NCBI RefSeq assembly: GCF_001457415.1
Contig: NZ_LN881724.1
Location: 992,001-1,056,000 of the forward strand
Direction of reading: 5' to 3'
DNA: 64,000 bases
DNA from: Gorillibacterium timonense
GTDB taxonomy: Bacteria > Bacillota > Bacilli > Paenibacillales > NBRC-103111
Under the pieces are notes generated by a model that had not been told where the DNA came from, did no database searches, and saw nothing but the letters and a program-made list of their open reading frames with translations. Every line of letters begins with the position of its first letter. Position 1 is the first letter of the stretch. Position numbers and translations under genes: made by a program. Below are positions 34,624 through 44,436 of the stretch, piece by piece.

Positions 34624-36378
34624 ATGCGAAAAACAAAGATTGTCTGCACCATTGGTCCGTCCAGCGAATCCGAAGAAATGCTGTCCAAACTGATTGGAGC
34701 AGGAATGAACGTCATGCGCCTCAACTTCTCCCACGGAGATTTTGAAGAGCACGGCAACCGGATCATCAACCTGCGCAACGCTTGCAAAAAGCTGAACAAG
34801 AGCGTCTCCATCCTGCTCGACACGAAAGGCCCGGAAATCCGGACCGGCAAGCTGAAGGAAGAGCCGATCGAACTCGTTACGGACGAAACGCTTACCCTCA
34901 CCACTGAAGAAATTCTCGGCGACAAAAACCGTATTTCGGTAACGTACACGGATCTCCCTAAAGATGTTGAAGTTGGTTCCACCATCCTCATCGATGACGG
35001 CTTGATCGGTCTTGAAGTCACCGGCGTTCAAGGTACCGAGATCATCTGCCGCATTGTGAACGGCGGTACAATTAAGAGCAAGAAGGGCGTTAACGTTCCG
35101 AACGTGAAGATCTCCCTGCCTGGCATCACCGAGAAGGATGCAAACGACATCATTTTCGGAATTGAACAAGGAATCGACTTCATCGCCGCTTCTTTCGTTC
35201 GCAAAGCCAGCGACGTTCTGGAAATTCGCGAGCTGCTCGAAAAACACAATGCTACTCATATTCAAATCATCTCCAAGATCGAAAGCCAAGAAGGCGTAGA
35301 CAACCTCGATGAAATCATCGAAGTGTCCGACGGCATCATGGTTGCCCGCGGCGACCTCGGCGTTGAAATTCCGGCCGAAGAAGTTCCGCATGTGCAAAAA
35401 GAAATCATCCGCAAATGTAACGCCCTTGGCAAACCGGTCATCACCGCTACCCAAATGCTCGACTCGATGCAGCGCAACCCGCGCCCGACTCGCGCTGAAG
35501 CCAACGACGTGGCAAATGCCATCCTCGACGGAACCGATGCTGTTATGCTGTCTGGCGAATCCGCTGCAGGGAAATATCCGACCGAATCCGTTGCCACCAT
35601 GGCCCGCATTGCAGAACGTGCAGAGCAAGCCCTGGAGCATCGTGAAATCTTCCTGAAACGTGCCGGTCAACAACAAACCACGGTGACGGAAGCGATCAGC
35701 CAAGCGGTTGCCAACTCCGCCCTTGACCTGAACGCGAAAGCCATCGTGACGATTACGGAAACCGGCTATACGGCTCGCATGGTATCCAAATACCGTCCGG
35801 CTGCTCCGGTCATCGCTTACACCACGAACGATAAGATCTTCCGCCGCCTGAACCTCGTATGGGGCGTGTTCCCGGTTCTCGGCGAACTGGCCGGCTCCAC
35901 CGACGAGATGGTCGAAACCGCTTTGGACGCTGCTCGTAAGCAAGGACATGTGAACCTGGGCGATCTGGTCATCGTGGCTGCAGGCGTTCCGGTTGGGGGC
36001 TCCGGCTCCACGAACCTGATCAAGATCAACCATGTCGGCGAATTGATTGCCAAGGCCCAAGGCATCGGCAGCCAATCCGCAACCGGCAAGATCGTGATCG
36101 CGAACAACGCCAAGGAAGCTCTCGAGAAAGTAACCGAAGGCTCCATTCTCGTCGCTCCGGGTACGGACAAGGACTATATGCCCGCATTTGAAAAAGCAGC
36201 CGGCGTTATCACGGTTGCTGGAGGCATCACCTCCCATGCGGCTGTCGTTGGTCTGAACCTCAGCAAGCCGGTTATCATCGGCGTCGAAAACGCGCTGTCG
36301 CTGTTCAAAGACGGACAAGAAGTTTCCCTTTACGCGGAGCAAGGCTTCATCTACTCCGGCAAAGCGGAAGTTCTGTAA
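34624..36378 (+). CDS. pyk: Pyruvate kinase with C-terminal PEP-utiliser domain
   Basis: 584-residue pyruvate kinase, the last ATP-forming step of glycolysis. The core has [13 protein letters not shown] at the start, ISKIES with the catalytic Lys and [11 protein letters not shown], which binds metal and substrate. The C-terminal ~110 residues form the extra PEP-utiliser-like domain ([25 protein letters not shown] motif) found in Bacillales enzymes. Codon use is strongly biased to a few codons, as in highly expressed genes. GGAGGAAA precedes ATG 34624. A terminator follows at 36407. Confidence 0.97.
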   Translation: MRKTKIVCTIGPSSESEEMLSKLIGAGMNVMRLNFSHGDFEEHGNRIINLRNACKKLNKSVSILLDTKGPEIRTGKLKEEPIELVTDETLTLTTEEILGDKNRISVTYTDLPKDVEVGSTILIDDGLIGLEVTGVQGTEIICRIVNGGTIKSKKGVNVPNVKISLPGITEKDANDIIFGIEQGIDFIAASFVRKASDVLEIRELLEKHNATHIQIISKIESQEGVDNLDEIIEVSDGIMVARGDLGVEIPAEEVPHVQKEIIRKCNALGKPVITATQMLDSMQRNPRPTRAEANDVANAILDGTDAVMLSGESAAGKYPTESVATMARIAERAEQALEHREIFLKRAGQQQTTVTEAISQAVANSALDLNAKAIVTITETGYTARMVSKYRPAAPVIAYTTNDKIFRRLNLVWGVFPVLGELAGSTDEMVETALDAARKQGHVNLGDLVIVAAGVPVGGSGSTNLIKINHVGELIAKAQGIGSQSATGKIVIANNAKEALEKVTEGSILVAPGTDKDYMPAFEKAAGVITVAGGITSHAAVVGLNLSKPVIIGVENALSLFKDGQEVSLYAEQGFIYSGKAEVL

Positions 36379-36406
36379 GCTTAGCTCAACCCTATCTGAT
36401 TGAAGG

Positions 36407-36445
36407 GCCGACCGGTAGTTGCTCTTGCTGCCGGTCGGCTTTTCT
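36407..36445 (+). terminator. Terminator after pyk
   Basis: GCCGACCGG (36407-36415) pairs with CCGGTCGGC (36431-36439), followed by TTTTCT. Confidence 0.8.
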
Positions 36446-36479
36446 GTCAGGTCAACCTTAACGGTTAAGGAGGACTGGC

Positions 36480-36869
36480 ATGCTTCGTACCCTAACGATC
36501 TTTCTCATCGTCGTTCCGGCCGTTGAGGTATGGGGGCTTGTGACGGCAAGCCGCTGGTTTGGTGGATGGCAGACGCTGCTTCTGCTCTTGCTGATGGCGA
36601 TAGCGGGCATCTACATCGCCAAGCGAGAAGGCTCCTTCGTTTGGCGAGAGTTGTCAGCGGATTTGTCCCAAGGTCGCATTCCTGCCGATAAGCTTTTGGA
36701 TGGGCTCTGTGTGGTCATCGGGGGAATCCTGCTAGTCGTACCCGGCTTTCTAACCGACCTGATCGGCTTGATCCTGCTGCTTCCCTTGACGCGGCCGCTG
36801 GCCAAACGACTGTTTTTGCGAATCCTTCAGGATCAAATTCGCAAGGGCCGCATCAAATTCGACCGCTGA
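36480..36869 (+). CDS. fxsA: FxsA family membrane protein
   Basis: 129-residue membrane protein of the FxsA family (YtzA in Bacillus). It has about three hydrophobic helices (residues 1-18, 25-43, 72-98) and a basic C-terminus (KRLFLRILQDQIRKGRIKFDR). E. coli FxsA suppresses F exclusion of phage T7 when overproduced; the cellular role is unclear. The order pyk-fxsA-citZ matches Bacillus. AAGGAGG precedes ATG 36480. The stop codon lies inside the terminator stem that follows. Confidence 0.88.
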   Translation: MLRTLTIFLIVVPAVEVWGLVTASRWFGGWQTLLLLLLMAIAGIYIAKREGSFVWRELSADLSQGRIPADKLLDGLCVVIGGILLVVPGFLTDLIGLILLLPLTRPLAKRLFLRILQDQIRKGRIKFDR

Positions 36870-36886
36870 TAACAGCGGTTTTTTTT
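36862..36886 (+). terminator. Terminator overlapping the fxsA stop
   Basis: ACCGCTG pairs with CAGCGGT around ATAA, followed by a T-run. The stop codon of fxsA is within the 5' arm. Confidence 0.85.
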
Positions 36887-36917
36887 GTATGCAATCCGTT
36901 AAGGAGGACCCGCTGTT

Positions 36918-37214
36918 ATGCCAAAAGAGATATCAGTCGAAGAAGCTGAAACGCTAGGAGTTAGAACCATTCATCACAAAATGGAGAATGGAGAGAGAAG
37001 GTTTCGATTGGTCAGTGCGGATGGAAGCTCGTATATTCGAACCGAAGCCTCGCGGCACTCCGGTTGGCAGAACAGTCATTATCACAAGGAAGTCACGGAA
37101 TGGTACGTGGTTCAAAAGGATTGGTTTCCTTCCCCGGAGTTGGACAAGCTTACGAAATGGATGACAGCAGAGGATATCGCTCAGAGGAGAGGGAACAATC
37201 CGGTAAGAAGGTAA
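36918..37214 (+). CDS. Small cupin-like protein, possibly truncated
   Basis: 98-residue protein. Residues 5-68 look like the first half of a cupin barrel (RRFRLVSADGSSYIRTEAS, then SHYHKEVTEWYVVQKDW), with the usual H-x-H...E metal-binding pattern. The sequence then changes to a charged tail (DKLTKWMTAEDIAQRRGN) that lacks the second cupin motif. It may be a truncated gene or a genuine mini-cupin. AAGGAGGAC precedes ATG 36918, so it is at least translatable. No terminator lies between it and citZ. Confidence 0.5.
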   Translation: MPKEISVEEAETLGVRTIHHKMENGERRFRLVSADGSSYIRTEASRHSGWQNSHYHKEVTEWYVVQKDWFPSPELDKLTKWMTAEDIAQRRGNNPVRR

Positions 37215-37355
37215 GAAACAAGCAAGGGGAAGATTAACGGGGATTACTTTCCATTTCGGGTCATACGCACACGGATTTCCGCAAATCCCCAACTCAGTAA
37301 AAATGGGTTAATGAGTAATGTTCACATTTTTGAAACAATATTCTTTTATCACGCG

Positions 37356-37370
37356 ATAATGAAGTTTTAT
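37356..37370. promoter_or_regulatory. CcpC-type dyad upstream of citZ
   Basis: ATAA (37356-37359), seven bases and TTAT (37367-37370) match the ATAA-N7-TTAT box bound by the citrate-responsive regulator CcpC in Bacillus. It ends 10 bp before the citZ -35 element. Confidence 0.55.
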
Positions 37371-37380
37371 GTTGCTTTCA

Positions 37381-37409
37381 TTCACAAGTTTGTAAAAATC
37401 CTTTATGAT
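37381..37409 (+). promoter_or_regulatory. Sigma-A promoter of citZ
   Basis: TTCACA (37381-37386), a 17-bp spacer and TATGAT (37404-37409). The transcript would start near 37415, about 60 bp before the citZ start. Confidence 0.65.
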
Positions 37410-37474
37410 GAAGAGGTGAGCTACATTTCGTTGCTTCACCGAATGCTTGATTTTGGGATAAAGGAGTGAGATGG

Positions 37475-38587
37475 ATGACAGCCACAAAAGGTTTGGAAGG
37501 AATCGTTGCCGCAACCACATCGGTGAGTTCAATCGTGGATGGAGTGTTGACGTACCGCGGTTACGATATCGATGACTTGGCGGATAATGCAACCTTTGAA
37601 GAAGTGGTTTACCTCCTCTGGTACGGGAGTCTGCCGAGTCATTCCGAGCTGGCTCAGCTGAAAGCAGAGCTCAGCGCCAGTGCAGCCGTCCCTGCACCCG
37701 TCATCGACATCCTGCGCTTATTCCCTGCGAACACCCCTACTATGGCCGTTCTGCGCACGGCGGTGTCTTCTCTCGCGCTTTATGACCCCGAAGCGGAGGA
37801 TATGAGCAAGGAAGCGAACCTACACAAGGCCATCCGCCTGCAAGCGCAAATTCCGACCATCATCGCCGCTTTTACCCGGCTCCGGGAAGGCAATGCCCCT
37901 GTATCACCAAAAGAAGGCGCTTCCATCGCGGAAAATTTCCTCTATATGCTCACAGGAGTCGACCCGGATCCCGTTGCCGTCAAGGCGCTTGATAAAGCCC
38001 TGGTGCTGCACGCCGACCACGAGCTGAATGCCTCGACGTTCGCCGGACGCGTTACGGTTGCGACTCTATCGGACATATACTCGGGCGTGACATCCGCCGT
38101 CGGAGCTCTGAAGGGTCCTTTGCACGGAGGCGCGAACGAGGCCGTGATGAACATGCTGGAAGAGATCGGCTCCATTGACCATATCGATGATTACATTCGA
38201 GGCAAGCTGGACCGCAGGGAGAAGCTGATGGGCTTCGGACATCGCGTCTACAAGGGCGGAGACCCGCGGGCCAAGCACCTGCAGAAAATGTCCTACGAGC
38301 TTGGCAAATCGACCGGCAACCTGAAATGGTACGACATGTCCGTCAAGATCGAAGGATTAGTTACGGGACTCAAAGGCCTTCGGCCCAACGTGGATTTTTA
38401 CTCCGCTTCGGTCTATACGACGCTGGGAATTCCCCGCGATCTCTTCACGCCGATCTTTGCCATCAGCCGCTGTTCGGGGTGGACGGCGCATATTCTGGAG
38501 CAATATGAGAACAATCGGATCATCCGCCCCCGCGCCGAGTATGTCGGGCAAGCTGATCAGAAATACATTCCAGTCGATTTCCGGTAA
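37475..38587 (+). CDS. citZ: Citrate synthase
   Basis: 370-residue type II-like citrate synthase that joins oxaloacetate and acetyl-CoA. The family signatures are present: HADHELNAST, GPLHGGANEAV with the catalytic His, and GFGHRVYKGGDPRAKHL. The start is ATG 37475 with AAGGAG 8 bp upstream. It lies in the Bacillales order before icd. A CcpC-like dyad and a promoter lie upstream, so control by citrate is likely. No mdh gene follows icd here. Confidence 0.97.
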   Translation: MTATKGLEGIVAATTSVSSIVDGVLTYRGYDIDDLADNATFEEVVYLLWYGSLPSHSELAQLKAELSASAAVPAPVIDILRLFPANTPTMAVLRTAVSSLALYDPEAEDMSKEANLHKAIRLQAQIPTIIAAFTRLREGNAPVSPKEGASIAENFLYMLTGVDPDPVAVKALDKALVLHADHELNASTFAGRVTVATLSDIYSGVTSAVGALKGPLHGGANEAVMNMLEEIGSIDHIDDYIRGKLDRREKLMGFGHRVYKGGDPRAKHLQKMSYELGKSTGNLKWYDMSVKIEGLVTGLKGLRPNVDFYSASVYTTLGIPRDLFTPIFAISRCSGWTAHILEQYENNRIIRPRAEYVGQADQKYIPVDFR

Positions 38588-38660
38588 GGCTCCAGCCATT
38601 CAAGCCCCTGCCTTATGTACATAAGGCGGAGCCTGCCGATACCAAGGAGGATTTGCTGTC

Positions 38661-39959
<1,299 letters not shown>

Positions 39960-40084
39960 ACGGTACCTGCGTATAGACGTTCCTGAGCAGAAGCGATAGA
40001 GATGGAGGAATCAGAGGTCGCAGACTCCGACCGGGTAAGCTGGGGGAGCGGTCCGGGCAGGGTCATACGGACATACCCACTGGA
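39960..40084 (+). other. Structured non-coding stretch after icd
   Basis: Contains several small stems: GGTCG/CGACC, GTCCG/CGGAC and GGGT/ACCC. I looked for T-box and riboswitch signatures and found none. It ends in the 40085 terminator, so it is most likely the icd 3' untranslated region. Confidence 0.35.
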
Positions 40085-40110
40085 AGGGACGCTGATGGCG
40101 TCTCTTTTCT
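40085..40110 (+). terminator. Terminator of the citZ-icd unit
   Basis: AGGGACGC pairs with GCGTCTCT (one G-T pair), followed by TTTCTTT. Confidence 0.6.
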
Positions 40111-40180
40111 TTCTCTCATGAGCGAATCATTCCGATCATGAATTGGCGATAAGCGTCATCGGTTTGGCACAGGCATAAGG

Positions 40181-40224
40181 AAGACGCCCCGTTATCCGGG
40201 TTATGACCAGAGGACGGGGCGTTA
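40181..40224 (-). terminator. Terminator of the MerR gene
   Basis: ACGCCCCGT (40184-40192) pairs with ACGGGGCGT (40214-40222). Reads as a hairpin followed by a weak T-rich run on the minus strand. Confidence 0.55.
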
Positions 40225-40239
40225 TGTTGGTTATCGAGC

Positions 40240-41157
40240 TTATTGAGCTTGATCGGTTGCCGGATTGCGGCGGCTAAGCTGTCCAGCTTCCGGGTACGCG
40301 GTTAGCAAACGCTCGTTGGCGGCGGCGAGGTGTTCCGTATACGCTCGGTAGGAGGGGCTGAGAATTTTCAGATTCGGGATAAAGCGTTCGAAGTAGCCGC
40401 TTGCTTGTTGAAAGGCTTCCATACGCTGTTGGAGCTGATAGACCGGGCTCGTTAAGTACTCCTCTGACTGGCGATAGCGGATATACTCCTGAAGAAAATC
40501 GCGATTCTCCTGTAGGAACCGATCGATCTGGTCCAGATTCTTTTTCATTCCCTCGTTCATCTGAGCAAGCTTGTCGCCGTCAAAGCCTGCAAAGGCATCC
40601 TCCATGTCCTGGGCAAGCTCCTCCGGTAATCCGTCGGCCTCCACTTCATCGAGGAAAACCAGAATGGCCGAATAAGCTTGTTCTTGTTCCTTTGTACGAA
40701 TGGGCTCATTCAGGAATGGACCGAAATGTAGGGAGAGATAAACTCCGTAATTCCCGGGAAAGGCAAGCTCCAGCTTATCTTTCAAGCTCATGGCTCCATC
40801 CAGCTTGCGGGCGGCGAAGCAAAGGGCAGCTTCCGTTTCGTTCGGATGCAGAATCCAGTAAGCGAGCACTTCCTCTTTTGCGATCATTTGCTCCAGTTCC
40901 TCACGCAGCTGCCGTTGGTAAGCGGCCAACGCGCCATGTCGGTCGACCGCTTCCCGTACCTGCTTGATCGCAGGAATACCCGCTCCGAGCTTTCTCAGTA
41001 AAGTGACTTCCTTCAACCATGCGGCATCCTCCGGAGTGAAATGCCGATAGCCGTTCTCTCCCTTAACTGGCTCAAGCAAGCCCTGCTCCACATAATAATT
41101 GACCGCTTTCTTGGTCAGGCCGCATTCCTTGCATAGTTCATGGATCAACAAGCTCAT
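40240..41157 (-). CDS. MerR-family transcriptional regulator
   Basis: 305-residue regulator. The N-terminal MerR winged helix is LIHELCKECGLTKKAVNYYVEQGLLEP (residues 3-30), followed by the helical linker. The C-terminal ~190 residues are helical and Glu/Leu-rich and might form an effector domain; I do not recognise a named family. ATG 41157 is chosen over GTG 41160. It is divergent from the YdjC deacetylase gene, which it may control. Effector unknown. Confidence 0.82.
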   Translation of the reverse strand: MSLLIHELCKECGLTKKAVNYYVEQGLLEPVKGENGYRHFTPEDAAWLKEVTLLRKLGAGIPAIKQVREAVDRHGALAAYQRQLREELEQMIAKEEVLAYWILHPNETEAALCFAARKLDGAMSLKDKLELAFPGNYGVYLSLHFGPFLNEPIRTKEQEQAYSAILVFLDEVEADGLPEELAQDMEDAFAGFDGDKLAQMNEGMKKNLDQIDRFLQENRDFLQEYIRYRQSEEYLTSPVYQLQQRMEAFQQASGYFERFIPNLKILSPSYRAYTEHLAAANERLLTAYPEAGQLSRRNPATDQAQ

Positions 41158-41302
41158 CACCTCTCTCCCATTGTAGGCCGATCCCCAAGGGGCCAGTCAA
41201 GGGGTCGCCTATACGGACTTCTGCGGGTGTGGTAGACTTTATAGCGGAATTGAGCTCACCCGTAATGAGACGAGGAATTTCGACCAAAGGGAGGAATTGC
41301 AG

Positions 41303-42271
41303 ATGAGTTTGGTGGAAGCCTTGGGATATAGCATGGAGGATCGGCTCCTGATCGTGAATGCCGACGATTTTGGCATGTGCCGTTCGGCGAACGAAGGGAT
41401 TCGGCAGCTGCTGGAGGAAGGGGCCGTTTCCTCTTCCACACTGATGATGCCCTGCGCTTGGGCCAAGGATGCGGCCAAGTGGAGCGCGGCTCATCCCGAG
41501 TATGACGTCGGGGTGCATTTGACGCTGACCAGCGAGTGGGATACTTACAAATGGGGACCGGTGACCCGTGAGGAGAGCACCGCGACTCTTGTTACGAACG
41601 AAGGGTATTTTCCTGAGGATGTCCTGACCGTGGAGCTGCAGGCGGAGGATGAGCAGGTGGAACGCGAGCTCAAGAATCAAGTGAAGCTGGCGATCGCGAT
41701 GGGAATGGACCCAACTCATTTGGACAGCCACATGGGAAGCGTCTATGGGCTTGCCACCGGGAGGCATTTCCTGAATGTTGTGTTTGATATCTGTGCGGAA
41801 TATGGATTGCCCTTCCGGATGCCGCGCCAGCCGCGAATTCCCTTTGGCGAGGACATTCCGGAGGAAGTGGCGAAGCGCACGGCCGAGCTTGCCGCCTTAG
41901 CGGACGCGAGGGGTGTCGTCATCCTGGATTACCTGCTCGGGCTGCCGTTCTCCACTGTGCCCAAGGAGAGCTATGAGGAATTTCGCGGCCATATGGCCGA
42001 CCTCCTGCGCTCGATGCGACCGGGCGTCAGCGAGATCATCATCCACCCGTCGCGGGTTACGGATGAGCTGACGGCGATTCATTCGGAATACGAAAGACGG
42101 GGGATGGAGTGGCAAATCTTTCGTGATCCTTTCATTCAGAATGTGTTGAAGGAGGAGGGCATTCACATGATCGTTGGATGGATTTGCGGGAGGTCCAGCG
42201 CTCCTGACAGAAGAGGTTTTACCGGTATGGAAGGACTCGTTGTCTCTAGTAGTCTCCTTGAACGTAAGTAA
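41303..42271 (+). CDS. YdjC/ChbG-family carbohydrate deacetylase, probable 3' frameshift
   Basis: 322-residue deacetylase of the ChbG/YdjC family, which removes acetyl groups from N-acetylated oligosaccharides. The metal motif ADDFG (residue ~19) is followed by VGVHLTL, DPTHLDSHMG and HPSRV. The last ~33 residues (VGWICGRSS...) do not look like the family. Reading in the -1 frame from base 42172 gives RWMDLREVQRS and a stop at 42207, a typical family ending. This points to a one-base deletion near 42172, real or a sequencing error. GGGAGGA precedes ATG 41303. Confidence 0.75.
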   Translation: MSLVEALGYSMEDRLLIVNADDFGMCRSANEGIRQLLEEGAVSSSTLMMPCAWAKDAAKWSAAHPEYDVGVHLTLTSEWDTYKWGPVTREESTATLVTNEGYFPEDVLTVELQAEDEQVERELKNQVKLAIAMGMDPTHLDSHMGSVYGLATGRHFLNVVFDICAEYGLPFRMPRQPRIPFGEDIPEEVAKRTAELAALADARGVVILDYLLGLPFSTVPKESYEEFRGHMADLLRSMRPGVSEIIIHPSRVTDELTAIHSEYERRGMEWQIFRDPFIQNVLKEEGIHMIVGWICGRSSAPDRRGFTGMEGLVVSSSLLERK

Positions 42272-42376
42272 TGCACTGATCTAGGCATTAATCCGCCAGG
42301 GATCAAGACCATTTCGCGATGGAATGTTCATCCGGAATGGACACAAGTTAAACCTGACAAGACATGTAAAAAATCG

Positions 42377-42405
42377 TTGCTCTTTGCAAAAGGCCGTGGT
42401 AATAT
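42377..42405 (+). promoter_or_regulatory. Promoter of the second ABC exporter
   Basis: TTGCTC (42377-42382), a 17-bp spacer and TAATAT (42400-42405). The transcript would begin near 42412 and carry the structured leader. Confidence 0.6.
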
Positions 42406-42427
42406 TTTGAACTAATCACATGGGGAA

Positions 42428-42531
42428 GGGCTTCTAGGGCTAGCGCGAAGGCGCAGGGTCCAAGCGAAGCCGGGCGCCGACGCGATACGCTGGCGCTACA
42501 CCGTAAGGGATAAAAGACCTTCGGCAAGTTC
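42428..42531 (+). ncRNA. Candidate ykkC-family riboswitch aptamer
   Basis: The leader of the exporter operon has the conserved blocks of the ykkC class in order: CTAGGG (42434-42439), GGTCCAAG (42457-42464), ACACCG (42498-42503) and GGGATAAAAG (42507-42516). GCGC/GCGC and GCGCC/GGCGC stems separate them, and a GGGCTT/AAGTTC closing stem is possible. From memory, guanidine-I members have GGTCCGAGAG and ACACGG; the variants seen here are closer to the subtype 2 (nucleotide-binding) group. The GATAAAAGACC part overlaps the 5' arm of the terminator, which suits an ON switch. Motif-based only; not confirmed by a covariance model. Confidence 0.6.
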
Positions 42532-42565
42532 CGCCTATACGGGCGGAAAAGCCGAAGGTCTTTTT
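42512..42565 (+). terminator. Leader terminator before the second ABC exporter
   Basis: AAAAGACCTTCGGC (42512-42525) pairs with GCCGAAGGTCTTTT (42551-42564), with an inner TTCCGCC/GGGCGGAA stem. It ends 39 bp before the ATPase gene. The 5' arm is part of the candidate aptamer. Confidence 0.85.
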
Positions 42566-42604
42566 GGCTTTACCATGAGAAAGCGATAAAAAGGGGGAAG
42601 TCGC

Positions 42605-43630
42605 ATGGCTGTCATCAAGGTGCAAGGACTGACGAAGACGTTTGCCGTCAAAGAGAAAGAACCGGGGTTATCCGGGAGTGTACGGTCGCTGTTTCATCCT
42701 CGCTTTCGGGAGAAGCAGGCGGTGCATTCCATCGACTTCGACGTAGACCGAGGAGAGACGCTTGCCTTTCTTGGCCCGAATGGAGCCGGGAAATCGACCA
42801 CCATCAAGATGCTGTCGGGGATTCTCCATCCGACGGCTGGCTCGGCGGATGTTCTGGGGTTATGTCCCTGGCAGGACCGCAAGCAGCTGGCCTATCGGAT
42901 CGGTTGCGTCTTCGGACAGAAATCGCAGCTGTGGTACCACCTGCCGCCGATGGATACGTTTGAGCTGATGGGGCGCATCTACGATTTGCCCCGAAGCGAT
43001 TTCCTCAGCCGCCGTGATCTGCTCATCCAGCGCTTCGAGCTGGAGCCCTACTTGCAGACTCCTGTCCGCAAGCTGTCGCTCGGAGAGCGGATGCGCTGCG
43101 AGATCGCTTCGGCACTGCTGCACCGCCCGGAGGTACTGTTCCTCGATGAGCCGACCATCGGTCTTGACGTTGTCGTCAAGCAGAAGATCCGAGAGCTCAT
43201 TCGCGAGCTGAATCGGGAGGAAGGAACGACTGTCTTCTTGACCTCCCATGACCCCGGAGATGTCGAACAGCTGTGCAAGCGGGTGATCGTTATCAATCAT
43301 GGCACGGTCATCCTTGACGACTCCGTCTCCAACATGAAGCGGGATTTCTTGGGGAAGAAGACGCTGCACCTGAAGCTGAGAGAGGAAGCGCCTGACCTCA
43401 AGCTGCCCGGAGTCGAGGTGGTCAAACGCAAAGGGACGGGGATCCGCTTGGCGGTGGATACCACGCAGATCTCGATGGATGAGCTGCTCGGACGCATGGT
43501 TCAAGATTGGCGAATCATAGACATCACCATTGAAGATCCCGCAATGGAGGAGATCATCACGCACATCTATTCACGGGAGCAAGAAACCAATGAACGATGT
43601 AGCAGCGCAGAAGAGGGGGGATGTCCATGA
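42605..43630 (+). CDS. ABC exporter ATPase (COG4586-like), module 2
   Basis: 341-residue nucleotide-binding protein, paralogue of the 22325 gene but with a longer C-terminus. Walker A is GPNGAGKST, the signature LSLGERMRCEIASALLHRP, Walker B VLFLDEPTIGLD and H-loop TSHDPGD. FGQKSQLWYHLPPMDTF matches the Trp-rich Q-loop region of the other module. The last ~110 residues form an extra domain beyond the ATPase core. AAGGGGGAAG precedes ATG 42605. It follows a leader terminator and candidate riboswitch, so its expression is probably attenuated. Confidence 0.88.
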   Translation: MAVIKVQGLTKTFAVKEKEPGLSGSVRSLFHPRFREKQAVHSIDFDVDRGETLAFLGPNGAGKSTTIKMLSGILHPTAGSADVLGLCPWQDRKQLAYRIGCVFGQKSQLWYHLPPMDTFELMGRIYDLPRSDFLSRRDLLIQRFELEPYLQTPVRKLSLGERMRCEIASALLHRPEVLFLDEPTIGLDVVVKQKIRELIRELNREEGTTVFLTSHDPGDVEQLCKRVIVINHGTVILDDSVSNMKRDFLGKKTLHLKLREEAPDLKLPGVEVVKRKGTGIRLAVDTTQISMDELLGRMVQDWRIIDITIEDPAMEEIITHIYSREQETNERCSSAEEGGCP

Positions 43631-44436
43631 GAACGGCATTCGTCTCGGGAATCGGCAAATACACGGCGATCGGCAAGGTCACCATCAAGAATCAACTGGC
43701 GTATGTGATGGATTTTCTGATGCGGACGCTGTTTCTGATCATCATCATCTATGTGTTCATGCAGTTGTGGGGAGCCACCTACGGGGGAGAAGGCAGCACG
43801 ACGATCGCCGGCTACACCTTCAAGCAGATGATCTGGTACCTCATCATCTCCGAATCGATGACGCTCGCGACGCCAAGTCTCTCAGGACGGATCGAAGAAG
43901 AGGTGAAATCCGGCGATGTCGGCTACCGGCTGATCCGGCCTGTCCATTACATCGGCTATCATTATGCCGCTTATCTCGGGGAAGTCTATTTCCGACTTGT
44001 CGTCAATTTGGCGGTAGGACTTGTGCTCGGTCTCCTCGTGCTCGGCGCACCTTCGTTCGGCTTCGGCTGGCTCGGATTCCTTGCGGTATCGCTCGGTGCA
44101 TTCACCGTGAATTTTCTGCTGAACCTGATGCTGGCGCTGGCCGCCTTCTGGATCGAGGAAACTCGCGGGCTGGAATTCGTCTACCGCAAGCTGCTGTTTA
44201 CCATCGGAGGCATGATGATGCCGCTGGAGATCTTCCCGACCTTCTTTCGCAAGCTGAGTGAATGGCTGCCGTTTCAAACGGTGCTGTATTTTCCGGCGAA
44301 GATGGCTGTCGCGTTCGATGCGTCGGAGCTTCCAAAGATGCTGGCTGTTCAGTTGGGGTGGGTCCTTGTACTCGGTGTCTGCGCGGTGCTGCTGTATCGG
44401 AAAGGAGTGAAAAAGCTTCATGTCAACGGCGGCTAA
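43627..44436 (+). CDS. ABC-2 type exporter permease (COG4587-like), module 2
   Basis: 269-residue membrane protein with about six helices. The motif KSGDVGYRLIRPVHY is the counterpart of RNGDVGIELCRP in the other module. ATG 43627 overlaps the ATPase stop by 4 bp (ATGA) and has GGGGGG 6 bp upstream, which favours it over ATG 43621. It overlaps the next permease by 17 bp. Together the three genes encode a complete exporter of unknown substrate. Confidence 0.82.
   Translation: MRTAFVSGIGKYTAIGKVTIKNQLAYVMDFLMRTLFLIIIIYVFMQLWGATYGGEGSTTIAGYTFKQMIWYLIISESMTLATPSLSGRIEEEVKSGDVGYRLIRPVHYIGYHYAAYLGEVYFRLVVNLAVGLVLGLLVLGAPSFGFGWLGFLAVSLGAFTVNFLLNLMLALAAFWIEETRGLEFVYRKLLFTIGGMMMPLEIFPTFFRKLSEWLPFQTVLYFPAKMAVAFDASELPKMLAVQLGWVLVLGVCAVLLYRKGVKKLHVNGG

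Noticed and set aside
34585..36342. 585-codon open frame on the minus strand opposite pyk
   Set aside because: It is the antisense shadow of a highly biased gene. No ribosome site, no recognisable domain, and its composition mirrors pyk.
39960..40110. Possible T-box leader after icd
   Set aside because: No AGGGTGGxACCGCG antiterminator block and no downstream gene on that strand.
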